64,000 nucleotides of DNA from Polytrichum commune (GCA_950295325.1 OX485808.1:13456501-13520500); one strand, 5' to 3'; shown: positions 36,149-47,855, numbered from the stretch's first letter. Notes: a model not told the origin generated them from the letters alone. A program made the numbers and translations.

Positions 36149-37174
36149 CAATCCACAACCAACATTCGAGACATACTCTAGGCTCAGATGAAGATATTCT
36201 ATTTCTACCCCTACATTCAATGGCAATTAAACATCTACGGGAGAATCTGCACAATTTGAATGATGTCCAATCATCATTGTCTGCAGCAAGGCAACGTGTA
36301 GGTATGACTGTGGATTAATGTATACAAAATTTTATGTTATATCTAAGTATTAATCTAATATCTCACAGAAAATAATTTTATTGTAGTATTTATAAGTATA
36401 CCATATTATACATGCAAAATCTTGTATTGAATGTCAATTAGTTTATTATGTACATATTGTATATCTAATATATGTACTAATATATGAATATGGAGTGTAT
36501 TTTAGGTAGACTTCAAGAATTGGTTGAGCCATATGAAAAAAAATTCGTATCGATTTTTCCCAACTTCAAAAGAAGTGGGCAACTTGGCATACACATTACA
36601 AAAAGAAAGTGCAGTGCACAAAGATGATTGGATGAATGTTGATGCAAGTATATTTGAGTGGATTAAAAAATACATGGTTATTTTTCACCAACGCTACAAT
36701 CCAGGGCATGAGGATGCTGAGAAGCAACCCTTTGTTTTAGTCATATAAACAAAGTGGATGCGTGAATTGACAATGAGTATTACTCCTAACTCTGCATGGG
36801 CAATTCATTCTACATTCAAGACAAATCAATATGGTTTGGCATTGTACGCAACTATGTATCCTAATACAAGGATGTTAGGTATGCCCATTTTTTTCATGCT
36901 CTGTTTAATAGACGTGGATAAAAGACATAAAGCCGTGGCTTTAAGATTGACTTTGAAGGCTATTTTTGAGAAAAATGGGTCAAGTTAGACCAAATGCTAT
37001 AGTCATAGACAAATGCAAAATTAAATACAATGCTTTCAAATATATCATAGATCGTGACGAGGCATGTTGAGAGAATAGTAAAACTGGCAGTGAAAATTCC
37101 ACATAGTGCAGAAATTATGGAAATTTCTGATGGTCAATGCAATGATCTGGCATGTTCAACAAGTCCTTCCGTAT

Positions 37175-37820
37175 CTATTCTTTCTCCGTCTCTGCTATCA
37201 ACACATATGAACCATGGAGTGGAATAAAAATCGGAGGAGGAACGAATTTGAACCGATTTTCAATTGTAAATGTATTTGCTTCGGTCTTCGTACATTCTGC
37301 AACCTCAATTCGAGACATTTTCTCCTTTAGCTTGGACATACTATGTGGTGCATTACGAGATACTTTCATACGATCCAATTGAGATACAAGTGGATCTGTT
37401 TCCGAACACCCAACTACAATAATTTCATTCACATCTGCTTCTGTAGCAACAGTTGACGTTGTAACCACTGATTTTCTCGCAAGATTAGCATTATCAGCAA
37501 CTTCAATGGACTTCTTTATCTTATATTGGTCCACATTCCCTGCACTTCTTTGTTCTTTTCTTGCACGGTTATCCTTGCTTGTGGCGGCTGACTTGACATG
37601 TGTATTCGTATCTTTCCCAAATTTCAATGCAATCCTCTTCAATTCAGAATTATTCGATCGTGTTCACGTAGGATACATTTTAAGGACACCAGGCCCATTC
37701 GAAGATTTGCATAAATTCATGAGCCTATGATATGAAATACCATTTTTATTAAGAAATTGTTGACTACAATAAATACATTTATAAATATAACGGTTATTAG
37801 AATGTTTGACATTGGTCTTA
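37175..37820 (-). pseudogene. Minus-strand frame with a C2HC-type finger, role unknown
   Basis: The N-terminal side reads YKCIYCSQQFLNKNGISYHR followed by LMNLC, spacing like a C2HC or degenerate C2H2 zinc finger (about 37740-37810). After one stop comes a 155-codon frame (37175-37642) that is Lys/Ser-rich and ends IPLHGSYVLIAETEKE. Whether it is the far exon of the minus-strand gene at 38.1-39.2 kb or the second gene of the transposon to its left, which would be convergent with it, is not settled by the sequence. Confidence 0.4.
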
Positions 37821-38136
37821 GATTGCCAATAACACTATAACACCAATGTTTCATATTCTTCCTCCTTATATAAAACCGCACATATGTGTCTGTTGTGTGT
37901 CATAGTACTTTTATAAATCCGCATATTTCCATCTTCACCCCCGAAAAATTGTTACATACACATATGTTGCGAACTTAGTAACCATTTATTTAAGTAGAAT
38001 AATTACATATCATAATAAGTTTTAACTGACATATTGAGGCTAAACCCACAACATCATCTATAAACCACAAATGTTGATGAAGTTCATCGCATTTTATTGA
38101 AAATGTAGTTGGAATAAAAATGATTAAGATACATAC

Positions 38137-39184
38137 CCCTTCTTGCCATCCCTTTGGCCATCCTTCTTCGCCCTTCCTCTTCTTGGCTATGAGTTTCTTC
38201 TTTCGAATGTTGAATTGGCTACCCATATCTGCTAGGGTGTTACGCAAGGGCTCCGATGCAGCAGTCGACCCAGTATGCCCAGATTCCGCCGACTTCCCAA
38301 TTGTTTGCATGTCCTAATGATCCACATGAGGCGTGTATTAGTGAACGATCTTTCTACATGACATACAACATTGCTGAAACAAAGGTGTTCCAGACATGTA
38401 CTCGAAGCGAGTACCAGAGGTGATGCAGACGCAACCTTTTCGGCAGTTACTTGGACCACGTCGACTCCCACTTCCGCCATGGCTGGTGGTTGCAAGGGCC
38501 CCGTTGTTCGCTTCTGCACCTCCTGCAGCAGCTGCTTCACCATAGCCTTCACATCCTCCAACTCCCCCTTCATGTTATCTTGGAAATCGTGCAACTCGCT
38601 CCGCGTAACTGCGAGGCCTCTATCTCCCACTCTTGCATTTGGGAGTGGCCCTCTGGACGACGACGACCGGCCCCGTCTTGATTTCCCGGGTGTCGCAAGC
38701 TCGGTTTCCACCTCCAGCTGCGTCGGGGGCCATTTTAAATTTGCGGCCTGTGAAAGGAGCAACTCTGGATCCATAAAAATGGCGTAAACATACCAAAACC
38801 AGCCAATATATGACTGTGAAGTTTAATGTATATATTCATATAACTCAGAATATGACTAGGTGAAGTCGTATGACGGTAACATATGACTATCTGAAGTCAA
38901 ATGACTCATGATATGACTATGTACAGTCATATAATTCATTATATGACTGTAGGTTGTCACACATTCATTCACGAATGTCTTGCACACAAAATTACTTACA
39001 AGTCTAGAGCGCACCTTCCCCTTGGACCTTCCGGAATAGGACAAGGTCTGCACGGTCTGGCATGCGCGTGGCCTCCGCGATTTTATCCGTCCAGGCAATT
39101 AACCGCTTGAAGTTGTCCACGTGCGCCTTCTTCACGTACGGTGGGAGCGGGCCACAACTCTTTATTAGTTTTTTCATGTTGGAC
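38137..39184 (-). CDS. Three spliced exons of an uncharacterised protein, probably transposon-borne
   Basis: The exons are 39015-39184, 38436-38747 and 38137-38313, each bordered by clear AG and GT sites. The first reads KLIKSCGPLPPYVKKAHVD and TRMPDRADLVLF. The second is basic then helical (SRRGRSSSSRGP, VKAMVKQLLQEVQKRT, a probable coiled coil). The third carries a basic cluster (FNIRKKKLIAKKRKGEE) that looks like a nuclear signal. No stop occurs inside the exons. The intron at 38748-39014 is packed with TATGACT motifs like those in the CACTA gene next door, suggesting a TNPA-like accessory protein of that family, though no known domain is visible. The 5' end is missing: the first exon starts at an acceptor 46 bp from the opposite-strand TNP2 acceptor. 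Confidence 0.5.
38806..38965. repeat. Cluster of TATGACT motifs
   Basis: Within about 160 bp the core ATATGACT or its complement AGTCATA occurs at least six times, spaced roughly 20-35 bp. The same core recurs in TNP2 introns (40805-40945 and 43475-43555) and in the subterminal DNA next to the CACTA end at 55951. Short repeated motifs near the ends are the transposase-binding sites of CACTA elements; here they also fill introns. Confidence 0.6.
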
Positions 39185-39230
39185 CTGCGAAATATATATA
39201 ACGTGCATACAAATTTATCACTCTTTGCAG

Positions 39231-42200
39231 GACGAGTACAGCCCGATTGACTTGTTCTCCCATGCACCGAGGAGTGGGCAAAGAAGCCAGACATACCCTA
39301 ACACAAACGTTGGACAAGATGGAGAAGTTGAGGTTCTACATATGGTGGCAGAGTGCTTCGGCAAGTACGATAGCCTCAATTTTGACGGACACGAAACCGA
39401 ATCCACCATACATGAGGGACTCGGGGATGCATTGGTTGAAGACGATGAAGGGGAGGATGGTTTCACAACGAACGACACTGAAGGTAGCGATGAGGAAAGG
39501 GAAGAAATGAATGACCCCATGGAAACAAGAGGGAGTACCATGAATAACAAGGACCCCAGCGGGGTAGACCACGGGATTCTCTTATGCGAAGCTGGAACTC
39601 CACTTTATGAGGGAAACCCCTCAAACCGTCTCACATCGACACTCTTGCTACTATTGTGTTGCACCACCTTTGCCATACCAAACAACTTTGTGGATGAGTT
39701 GTTGAAGTTGTTGAAGGAGACAATTTTACCCAAGGACAACACACTACCGAAATCATTATACGAGGCGAAAGGCTTGTTGATGAAGTTTCGGTTGTCCTAC
39801 AACTCAATACATGCGTGTAGAGATGGATGTTGTTTGTTTCGGAAAGAATTGGAGGATGCAACGGAGTGCCCAATATGCCACAAATCGCGGTTTGTAACGA
39901 ACTCCAAAACAATTCCAGTCAAAGTTTTGAGACATTTTCCTTTGATTCCTCGTATGCGAAGGATGTACAGCACATGGCTGGTGGAGCTAATGAAGTGGCA
40001 TGTAGGTGGAAAAAGTAAGGACAAGGTGATGAGGTCCATGGTGGACTCGAAGGCTTGGGACCACGTAAATAATAGGTGGCCATGGTTTGCGGAAGAAGAA
40101 CGGAACGTTAGGCTTGGCCTTGCACTGGATGGCGTAAATCCGTTTAGGAACCAAAGTCTCAGCCACTCTACTTGACCCGTGGTCATGCTGAACTACAATC
40201 TCCCCCCTTGGTTAGTGACCAAAAACTTCTTCATGATGCTTGCGCTAATCATACCAGGAAAAGAGAGTGTGACGGACATAAACGTGGATGTGTACGTGGC
40301 ACCGTTGATTGAGGAGCTCCAAGAGCTTTGGAAAGGGATCGACTGCTTGGACGGATCGCAAGGAAACTCCAAAGAGAAAACATTTAAGCTACATGGCATG
40401 CTTTTGTGGACGGTGAATGACTTCCCGGCGTACGGATTGATTTCCGGGCAAGTAACAAAAGGACATAGGGCTTGCCCCGTCTGTGGCCCCAACGTGGCAA
40501 CATGGCGTTCCAAAGCATTGAAAAATAATGTTTACCTTGGGCATAGACGACAACTGCCAATGACCCACCAATGGAGACAACAGAGGTCCAATTTTGATGG
40601 GCAGCCCGAGATGAGACTACCGCCAAGAATGATGAGTGGTCGAGAGCAATTGCGATATGCGAACGAGCAAGAAGAGTGGACGAAAAAACACTGCAGAAAC
40701 CAAATTGGACAGACGACAGACCACGAACACGGAGTGAAGAGGAAGACATGTCTATATGACCTTCCATACTGGAAAATACGTGTATGTTATTATGAGAATT
40801 AAGGAAGTGGACGTAGTCACATGATTGCACGTAGTAATATTGTTTATAAGAATTATGTGAGTGGATGTAGTCATATACATCCACATGATTGCACGTAGTG
40901 ATATTGTGATTCGCTCCGGCAAATTTATGACTGGCTCGAGTCATTCTGTAGGATCTTCTAATTCGACACACATTGGATGTTATGCACTGTGAGAAAAACA
41001 TCGCTGAGAATGTGATGAAAACCATATTTGGAGAGAAGGACACACTCGGAGTTCGTCTAGACATGAAGGAGGCGGGTATACGCAAGCATCTTTGGCCCGT
41101 AGCAGGAATAAAACCCGGGAGCGTCATTTTACCTCGGTCCTCGTACGTTCTGACGAAAGAAGAGCGTGCAGTCTTTGTGGAGCAAGTGCGTGCATTGTGA
41201 ACCCCCACCCACTATGTGGGTCAGCTAAAGAAGCACGTAAACGTGGATGGGCACATAAAAGGCCTGAAATCCCATGACTACCATGTCCTTGTAGTTAGCT
41301 TTTTGGTTACAAACAAACCCAGGGAAACAATTAGGGAAGACTTAAAATGTGACTTTTATCTCATCTAGGCGTCTTGGACAAGGTTCATTAGGAAAAACAT
41401 AGAATCATTTCACTTCCTTTTAGATTAGAACTGACAATTATCTTAGGGATGAGGGATAAAAACTCCAAAAACTCTCCTTGTCAGTACATACAAATGTGAC
41501 AGTCTCTCACCTCACACTAATTCCCAGGCAATAGTCTGACAGTGGTTCCTTTTATTAGGACCAAGTGCGGTGCACAAGCATAGGCACAACCATCGGCCAT
41601 AGTCTTTCGTTGGTAACATCATCGAGTCTTACTTATCAAAGCCAAGGGCACTTTGATATGCGCTATAGTCTTTAGTTCCAATATATATATCCAATTATAT
41701 CGTCTTTTTATTGTCATCAATAAAATCTTAGTTCATTATTTATTACTGATTAGACTAGACCATCATCTGGTATTATGTAAATTCACTTCTTACAAACTTC
41801 TTAGCAGATAAGTTTAGTGGTACCGTCCTCTGTGATGGTAGAAGTACGATCAGAGACTGCCTTGCCCTTTCGGCTCCTCTCCACCGTAACTGTTCACAGG
41901 CTATAGTCTTCACGATGTAATTTTTCCTCTCCCAACATGACTATTGCCTCTCCAATGGTTTATAATTTACTTATAACCAAGTTCATTTATAACCAGAATG
42001 ATGAATTGAACCCTTCGATTCCCCAAATCATTCTCTTATCCTCAATTCCTTTTATTAATCTCTCATTCCCACTCTCAAGTAGATTGCTCTTCATCATAAG
42101 CAAGACCATAGTCTTAACACTCAATCACGTAATGGCAATTATCTCTCGGATCTCTCTGAGATTCTCTCCTTCATTACAAAGACCATAGTCTGTTATAGCC

Positions 42201-43383
42201 ATCAAAGGAGATATATTCCAATCTCTACACTATAGGCAAACAGGGCAATAGACTATAGCCTTGCCACATCAGTGAATCAGTCTTCTCATACAGACATTAT
42301 CATTCCCTGCAAAGCTCTCATGCATACTTTCAAAGATTATAGCCTGGATCCACAATCAGATACAAACTTCCATCCCCATATCAAGACTATAGTCAGGACT
42401 TACAAGTTTGATACACAACACCTACAGTAAAAATATAAGATGAACACACAAGGAATTGTGATCCAGTACTCACTCCCTGGAAAAGGTTTACTCAATATTA
42501 GCATAAGCAAACGAAACAATGGCCATGCACATCACAAGTGCATAACAATTACAAACTTTTATTCACCAAAAAGTTCTATCCCTCTTAGGTTCTATCTTTC
42601 TCCCAGAGATAACTACTTCTCTCTTTCCTTCCCCTCTCTTTATACTCAGAGGAGTCCTTGGGTCATTCTATCCCTTCATATCAGACTATAGCCTTTGAGT
42701 TCGTGCTTTTCGGAATCTGCAGACTATAGCCTATTCACATTTACAATGTTCTGGGATTCCAGTTCAGATCTAACCACATTCACACTTAAATTTGATTTGT
42801 GGAAAAAAAACAATTTTTTACTACTACAGTCCTCATGCAGCAAGTGTTGCTACTATGTGAAAAGGAAGTGCGGACATCAATAATAATGTTAAGCCATGTA
42901 TTCAGGAGGGTATATGCTAAGTCCATTGATCCCGCAACAATACAGAAGATGAGGTATGAAGCGGCCATAGCACTATGCATGTTGGAAAAAAAATTCCCGC
43001 TATCATTTTTTGACATCATGAGCCATTTGGTCCTACACCTCGTGGAGGAAGTGGACATTTGTGGACCCGTACATACACGTTGGATATACCCTATAGAGAG
43101 GTACCTGAAGACTCTAAAAGGGTACGTCCGAAACCGTACTCGACCAGAGGGTTGCATGGCTGAAAGTTATGTCATAGTAGAGGCATTGGGATTTTGTACA
43201 GAGTATATGCAAGAATATACAGTCACCACTCGAAGAGTGTGGGATGACAAAGAAGACCCAACAATGTATGATGAGATCCTCGAAGGTGGCGCGTGGGTGC
43301 GTCATCTCCCATCCGACCTTCGACATTGGATACATGAGTTCGTGGTGAACAATGCGGTACCACTGGAGGAGTGGAGGAGGTGA
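39231..43383 (+). pseudogene. CACTA (En/Spm) TNP2 transposase gene, interrupted
   Basis: Exon 39231-40781 opens in phase after TTTGCAG and shows the TNP2 zinc region CRDGCCLFRKELEDATECPIC, then FPLIPRMRRMY, then YNLPPWLVTKNFFMMLAL and CPVCGP. A TGA at 40173 sits where the family has Trp (HST-W-PVV). Exon two starts at 40952 (DLLIRHTLDVMHCEKN) and runs to 41289 (GLKSHDYHVL) with one TGA near 41199. An LTR insertion follows, and the frame resumes exactly at 42834 (MQQVLLLCEKEV) into a DUF4218 domain (HVFRRVYAKSIDP, LPLSFFDIMSH-type block, GPVHTRWIYPIERYLK) to 43383. The N-terminal exon with the usual transposase-associated domain is absent. The element is non-autonomous now. Confidence 0.9.
41290..42828. 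mobile_element. Solo LTR of an LTR retrotransposon (fossil), inserted in the TNP2 gene
   Basis: The element begins TGTAGT and ends ACTACA, with the 5-bp flank GTCCT on both sides (41285-41289, 42829-42833). It has no coding region or internal domain, so it is a lone terminal repeat of 1539 bp left after LTR-LTR recombination. Inside are about eleven dispersed copies of a near-palindromic motif built on CTATAG(T/C)C. It is younger than the CACTA copy it entered. The superfamily (Gypsy or Copia) cannot be told from an LTR alone. Confidence 0.87.
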
Positions 43384-43448
43384 ATTCATATTAGGGGGGA
43401 AGAACCATAAATGCACCCCCTCTCTTAGAACAACACTCCAGTCCATAC

Positions 43449-43572
43449 GGACTACAACAAAACGCATCTTTTATGACCAAAATTTATGATTGCACTCAGT
43501 CATATTTTGGGATTTATGACTGAGTACAATCACAAAATGTAGTCATAAAATATGCATTTTGTTGTAGTTATC
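43449..43572. repeat. Small foldback element with CACTA-like ends
   Basis: A 120-bp inverted repeat: ACTACAACAAAACGCAT at the left mirrors ATGCATTTTGTTGTAGT at the right, with TATGACT/AGTCATA motifs between them. The ends resemble the CACTA terminus at 55951 (CACTACAACAGA) lacking the outermost base. It lies between the two 3' coding blocks of the TNP2 gene. It is either a MITE of the same CACTA family or an inverted piece of its subterminal repeats. Confidence 0.6.
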
Positions 43573-43792
43573 GCGATACACTACGACTACGGTTGTATGC
43601 AATTATGACTGCCCTTAGTGATTTCAGCGAGTCACGGGTAATAATGTGATGGGCTGTATCCAAAATCTCCGGGCAATGTAGATTTTGCCCAAAGCTGGGG
43701 AAGTCGATCAAAGCGGTCGCGCTGAAACTTGACTTCTGCATGAACTACATGTACTTGTTAACTAACTAGTTTATCATGCAGGAAACACAAGG

Positions 43793-44515
43793 ATGACACA
43801 TCCTCGGGAATGTGAGCGACATGAGTACAGGCACAAGAAACGGAAGGCGCGGGTAATGTACCCATCGGAGTTGCGCGACGAGGATTTTCACATTTGGTTT
43901 CCAAAAGCAGTGTTGCGCGCTATAGAAGAAGGGATTGAGGAGGTACAAAAAGACGTTAGGGCCTTGGTGTTACCTCCATCAGATGTAGCGAAGTCGTATC
44001 GATCCATGTATGCGTTTGGAAACCACATCCGTGTCCGAAGCGCGCAAGCGCAATTGACAACGATGGACTCTGGAGTGGCCGCAACATTTCGACAATTATG
44101 TCGCTCGGGCCTGAAGGACACAAATCCAAAGGCAGCAGAGTTGGAGTACGTGGGTTGGGTGGAGGAAATCCTATCCGTAGACTATGAATTCTTTGAGGTG
44201 GAGGTCCTCTATTGCAATTGGGTCGTGGCAAATATTAAGGGAGATGGGGCTACCATGAAGCGCGATGACTATGATTTCACCATTGTAAACTTTGACAGAT
44301 TGATTCCTTACTCAGCACAATCATTTGCCTTTCCTCTTCACATCGAACAAGTTTTTTTTGCACCCGACGTAGCGAAGTGTGGATGTGAAGTTGTTTTGCG
44401 CAAGGAACCGAGAGGCATTCGGGTATTCTCCAAACAACATAGAACGGATGAAGTACAATGCATAGCACTGGGCAAGACTTCTGATTTTTCCGGATTGCAA
44501 GTGAAAGTGTCGTAG
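43793..44515 (+). CDS. TNP2 C-terminal block with DUF4216 domain
   Basis: A 240-codon open frame beginning MTHPRECERHEYRHKKRKA. The second half matches the DUF4216 region that ends CACTA transposases: VEVLYCNWVVANIKGDG, YDFTIVNFDRLIPYS, and HIEQVFFAPDV. An acceptor (CATGCAG at about 43781) precedes it, so it is probably the last exon of the gene at 39231-43383, but the predicted splice leaves it out of phase. No stop lies inside. It has no known function outside the transposon. Confidence 0.75.
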   Translation: MTHPRECERHEYRHKKRKARVMYPSELRDEDFHIWFPKAVLRAIEEGIEEVQKDVRALVLPPSDVAKSYRSMYAFGNHIRVRSAQAQLTTMDSGVAATFRQLCRSGLKDTNPKAAELEYVGWVEEILSVDYEFFEVEVLYCNWVVANIKGDGATMKRDDYDFTIVNFDRLIPYSAQSFAFPLHIEQVFFAPDVAKCGCEVVLRKEPRGIRVFSKQHRTDEVQCIALGKTSDFSGLQVKVS

Positions 44516-45175
44516 TGTAAATACGTACACTATATACATGTGTACGTATTTTGTGTTTCATTGTGATTCCTTCATTTGGAGGAAAGTAAAAGGGAGTAGA
44601 ATTAGATTACCTTTTTGTTTACTCATAGTTATTCTTAGTGACTTTTAGATTATCTTTTTTATTCTTATCTATCTTTTTTACTTTTAGTTTACTCTTATTA
44701 CCCTTTTAGCCTTACTTCTAGTTTTATCCTTAGTTTATTTTAAGACTAATGGATAATTAGAAATCATGTGATGAGGATAAGAAGAGGATTTGAGGCCTTA
44801 TCTCACATGGGGGAAAGTTAGTATGCGAGCGGAGAGCGAAGAGCGAAGAACTCAATTTGAGACATGAATTGAGAGGGGAAATGCACCTATAACCGCGGGA
44901 TTGAAGGAAAAATATCGAACTATTTTTAGAAACTTTTAAGAGTTAGGGACTCTATTACCGTGGAAATAAGCCAACATTTCCCCATTCATAACGTTTATAG
45001 ATTTTTGAAACATAGAAATATTTTAATAAAATACAAAATTAGGGCTTACATCACTATGACGTTACAAATACAATTACCAAACTTATATACTATAGTACAT
45101 ATTACTGTAAATTAAATAAAATTTACTATTTGAAGGAAACACAAAGGATGTTTGTGAAAAAGAATTCTCCATATA
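44516..45175. other. AT-rich spacer after TNP2
   Basis: No gene is seen. A short palindrome (ATACGTACAC...GTGTACGTAT) lies at 44520-44550 and a TTTACTCTTA-type pyrimidine-rich patch at 44610-44740. A stretch at 44831-44862 (GTATGCGAGCGGAGAGCGAA) has an inverted counterpart near 54700-54751 and may mark the left edge of a larger MULE unit. Confidence 0.4.
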
Positions 45176-45800
45176 CAGTCCACCCTCTATTAATGTTACA
45201 CCTATAAGTGTTAACCCTTTCTAAATGTTAACTTTATTCTACTCCCCACATATTGCACATTATAAATGTTAAACGTGTGACTTGTTAACAAAATGCTACT
45301 CCCTTCTTTATAAATTTGACTCTATAAATGTTAACGAATGAAATACAACCATAAACAATCTTTTGGAAAAACAAAATTTGGCTACTAATAGTTTTAGTGA
45401 TGGAAGTTAAAAAATGGAGGCACATGAGAAGTTCCATTAGAAGGTACATGGAAACACGTTCATGTGGGTGTCCAAGTACATGGGTTTGTTGGTGCAGATT
45501 GAGAAATATTTGGAAGTTGGGCATGCCCATGAATCTCACCAAAGAACCATTGATTTATACTTCACCCATGATTTGTAAATTTGATATTGAATAAAGTTTG
45601 GATTGGATTTGCAATTTTGTGAATTGTATTATCTCACAGGTACTGTTCACATTTGCTTATATTCAGAACATGTTAAGATTTGTATATTGCTCAAAAAAAC
45701 AATTTTATAATTGTTAGTTGTTAACACCTTTATGAATGTTAACTTTGATCCACTCCCGAGGGTTCATATTTATAGAGGGTGAACATTTGAGGGTGAATAT
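45176..45800. mobile_element. Candidate pogo/Emigrant-like MITE (about 620 bp)
   Basis: The left end is TA followed by CAGTCCACCCTCTATTAATG, close to the CAGTnnAACCTCTATAAAT termini of plant pogo-like (Emigrant, Lemi1) elements. The right side, read inward, gives TTCACCCTCTATAAATATGA, but the very last bases and the TA duplication are not clear. AATGTTAAC recurs several times inside. There is no transposase. Confidence 0.5.
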
Positions 45801-45875
45801 AAATAACACGATAACATTTGAGCTTGCCATTACATGGTAAAGGACGGCATTGAGACCCTCAACGGTGAGGGTGAA

Positions 45876-46655
45876 CTATGTGCGATTTTTTCCAGCCTGC
45901 TTCTTCCTTGCAGCCTCTAAAATAGTTGGAGACACCAAACCCTGAAAGTAGGCCAGTGGCTGTGGCGCAATATTCTGGATGCGAAATAACTTATGAACTA
46001 GGTTCGTGGTGACGTGAAATTTCTTATTCTTCCTGCAAACCCAAAATGATCATTAGAAATATGCATGAGTACTTCAAACACTCATGACAAGGATGAGGAT
46101 CTTACCAATTCACTTCGTGCAGAGCGGTTATCACTGATGGTACATCTCCCCTCGGGTCAAGGATGACACCCTCAACACAGAAATGCCAATTGATATCATG
46201 AGTATGAAACTGCTCAATAATTGGCACCTATGCCTGTAGCCGATGGTTCCCATCCCAAACCATGAACATCTTATTCGAAAAAACCTTCAAGTCATCATCT
46301 GCAAGAAATTTTGTCTCGAATTCATCATTCACCTCCTTCCACTCCGTTGACCACTTCGCCACCACATTCGGGGTCACGTCATTGGTGTGTCCATGGTTGT
46401 CCTCCAATGCCACATAAAAGAAACCATACCCCTCCATGTAGTCATCAGTCATAAAATGAGTTGCGAGTTGGGATACGACGTTCTTGAGGTACGGTCTCAC
46501 CACAGGAAGAGGCATCATGCAGCAGAGAGGAATGAAGAGACGACCCTTCTGTTTTGGTTGTTATTTTAGCTTCTCCAAACAAAACGCTGGTGGAATGCTC
46601 TCCTTAATCGCGAGGTCGTGAAGCTTGAGCTTCAACTCGACATCCGAAAGGCGCA
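45876..46655 (-). pseudogene. Two exons of a protein with a ParB/sulfiredoxin-like DGNHR motif
   Basis: Exon 46106-46655 reads through MPLPVVRPYLKNVVSQL, NKMFMVWDGNHRLQA and FHTHDINWHFCVEG to a GT donor. Exon 45876-46032 continues in phase (HVTTNLVHKLFRIQN, LVSPTILEAARKKQA) to a TAG. The DGNHRxxA motif is the hallmark of ParB/Srx-fold domains, where it lines the nucleotide or DNA site; the rest matches nothing I know. Two in-frame stops (TAA after CLEKLK, TAG after DGNHRLQA) are explained as CAA-to-TAA and TGG-to-TAG changes. An upstream exon set at 49820-50157 probably belongs to it, across a satellite-filled intron. It is divergent from a MULE transposase. Confidence 0.5.
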
Positions 46656-47478
46656 CTGTATCAAAGAGAACTAATTAGCATAGTGGTAGTACATCAGTAG
46701 TGCCCATCCCAACTGAATACATCATATTTGAAGTTAGCTTGGCCGAAATGAAGCAAAAAAAAACAAAAAAAATCACCCCGAGCACCTATACCCTACCCAT
46801 CCCAACTGAATGCATCATATTTGAAGTTAGCCTGGCCGAAATGAAGCACATAAAAAGAAAAAAGAAGTGGCCCCGAGCACCTATACCCGACCAAAAAAAA
46901 AGTCAGCCCCAGAGGGGGTGCCGTTGCAGGGACCCCCACAATATCAGAAAGTGGCCATGATGATCACAATCCATCATCTTTGAACTGAAGTTGGCCGAAA
47001 TGAAGCAAAAAAAAACAAAACAAAAGTCACCCCGAGCACCTATACCCTGCCCATCCAAACTAAATGCATCATATTTGAAGTTAGCCTGGCTGAAATGAAG
47101 CAAAAAAAAAACAAAAAAGAAGTGGCCCCGATTGTGAGCCCAAAATGGTGCCCACATGTGGTGATTAACTCTTCGGAACCAATTTTAGTTTGACTTTGAG
47201 GTGTTATGATTATTCACAAAACCTAAAAAGAGTGAAGTGTGGTGTGGATTTAAGTTTAGGCATTAGAATGTGTGGTGTGGTTATTCCAAGGTTTGAATTC
47301 AATAAGAGTATGCCTTGATATTGTGAGTAGGGGGTAAGGTGAAGCAAGGTGAGCTCCGCGGGTTAAATGCCCACTTTTGGATCCACCTTGTTAGTTTAGG
47401 AAGAAGGAAGCTTGGTGGAAAGGGATTAGTCCCTACTTTAGAGGTGAAGGTCAAGGGATTGTGATTGGAGGTGCTAAT

Positions 47479-47530
47479 CCTCTCCCTCTCTCCCTCTCTC
47501 CCTCTCTCCCTCTCTCCCTCTCTCCCTCTT
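47479..47530. repeat. CTCCCTCT microsatellite
   Basis: About six tandem copies of CTCCCTCT inside the solo LTR, followed by pyrimidine-rich DNA to about 47570. Confidence 0.9.
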
Positions 47531-47855
47531 TACTACTTAAGGTGGTTTCTCTCTCATTTTCTTCTCTCTTCATCAAGCGCTCTCAAGGGAGCAAGTTCTT
47601 AAGAGCTTGAGCCACGTGTGTAGGTTATTAGTTTTAGTGAATTTAATTAGTTAAGCTCTCTCCCTCATTGTCTCTCAAGGGTGTGAGCTCTTAGAGCTTG
47701 AGACAAGGTGGGTGAAGTAAGTAGCTCTTAGAGTAGTTGTGTGTTAGATTAGTTTAGTTCATTAGTGGTTTAGTTTAGCTCATTTAGCCAAAGTGCAAAG
47801 AAGAAAGGAATTAGTGGATGCTTGATTAGCACCTAAGGTGGTATCATTTAAGTGA

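Larger units (their letters stand above)
33143..37140 (+). mobile_element. Decayed MULE-type DNA transposon with spliced transposase
   Basis: Four coding blocks have good splice borders. (1) 33143-33928 has an acidic N-terminus and then HYGVKATHNNI...YVHTCFLCS, an HHCC-like zinc-binding module. (2) 34105-34335 has YQCNRGIIYNRG and AKYCDCGFKVKI, a GCM1/FAR1-like DNA-binding finger. (3) 36149-36302 begins SIHNQHSRHTLG, the His part of that finger. (4) 36507-37100 is a DDE region (STFKTNQYGLALYATMYPN, GMPIFFMLC, AIVIDKC). In the last block the residue before STFKTN is His where an Asp is usual, an in-frame TAA follows PFVLVI, and the frame shifts near 36985. It lacks the C-terminal half. The second block's intron contains a CACTA element. 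It is non-functional. Confidence 0.66.

Noticed and set aside
38371-38787. 138-codon plus-strand frame
   Set aside because: Antisense to a minus-strand exon with proper splice borders; Ser/Thr/Pro composition only.
40384-41208. 274-codon minus-strand frame
   Set aside because: It lies antisense to the TNP2 exon and intron and has no recognisable domain; it is a shadow of the transposase.
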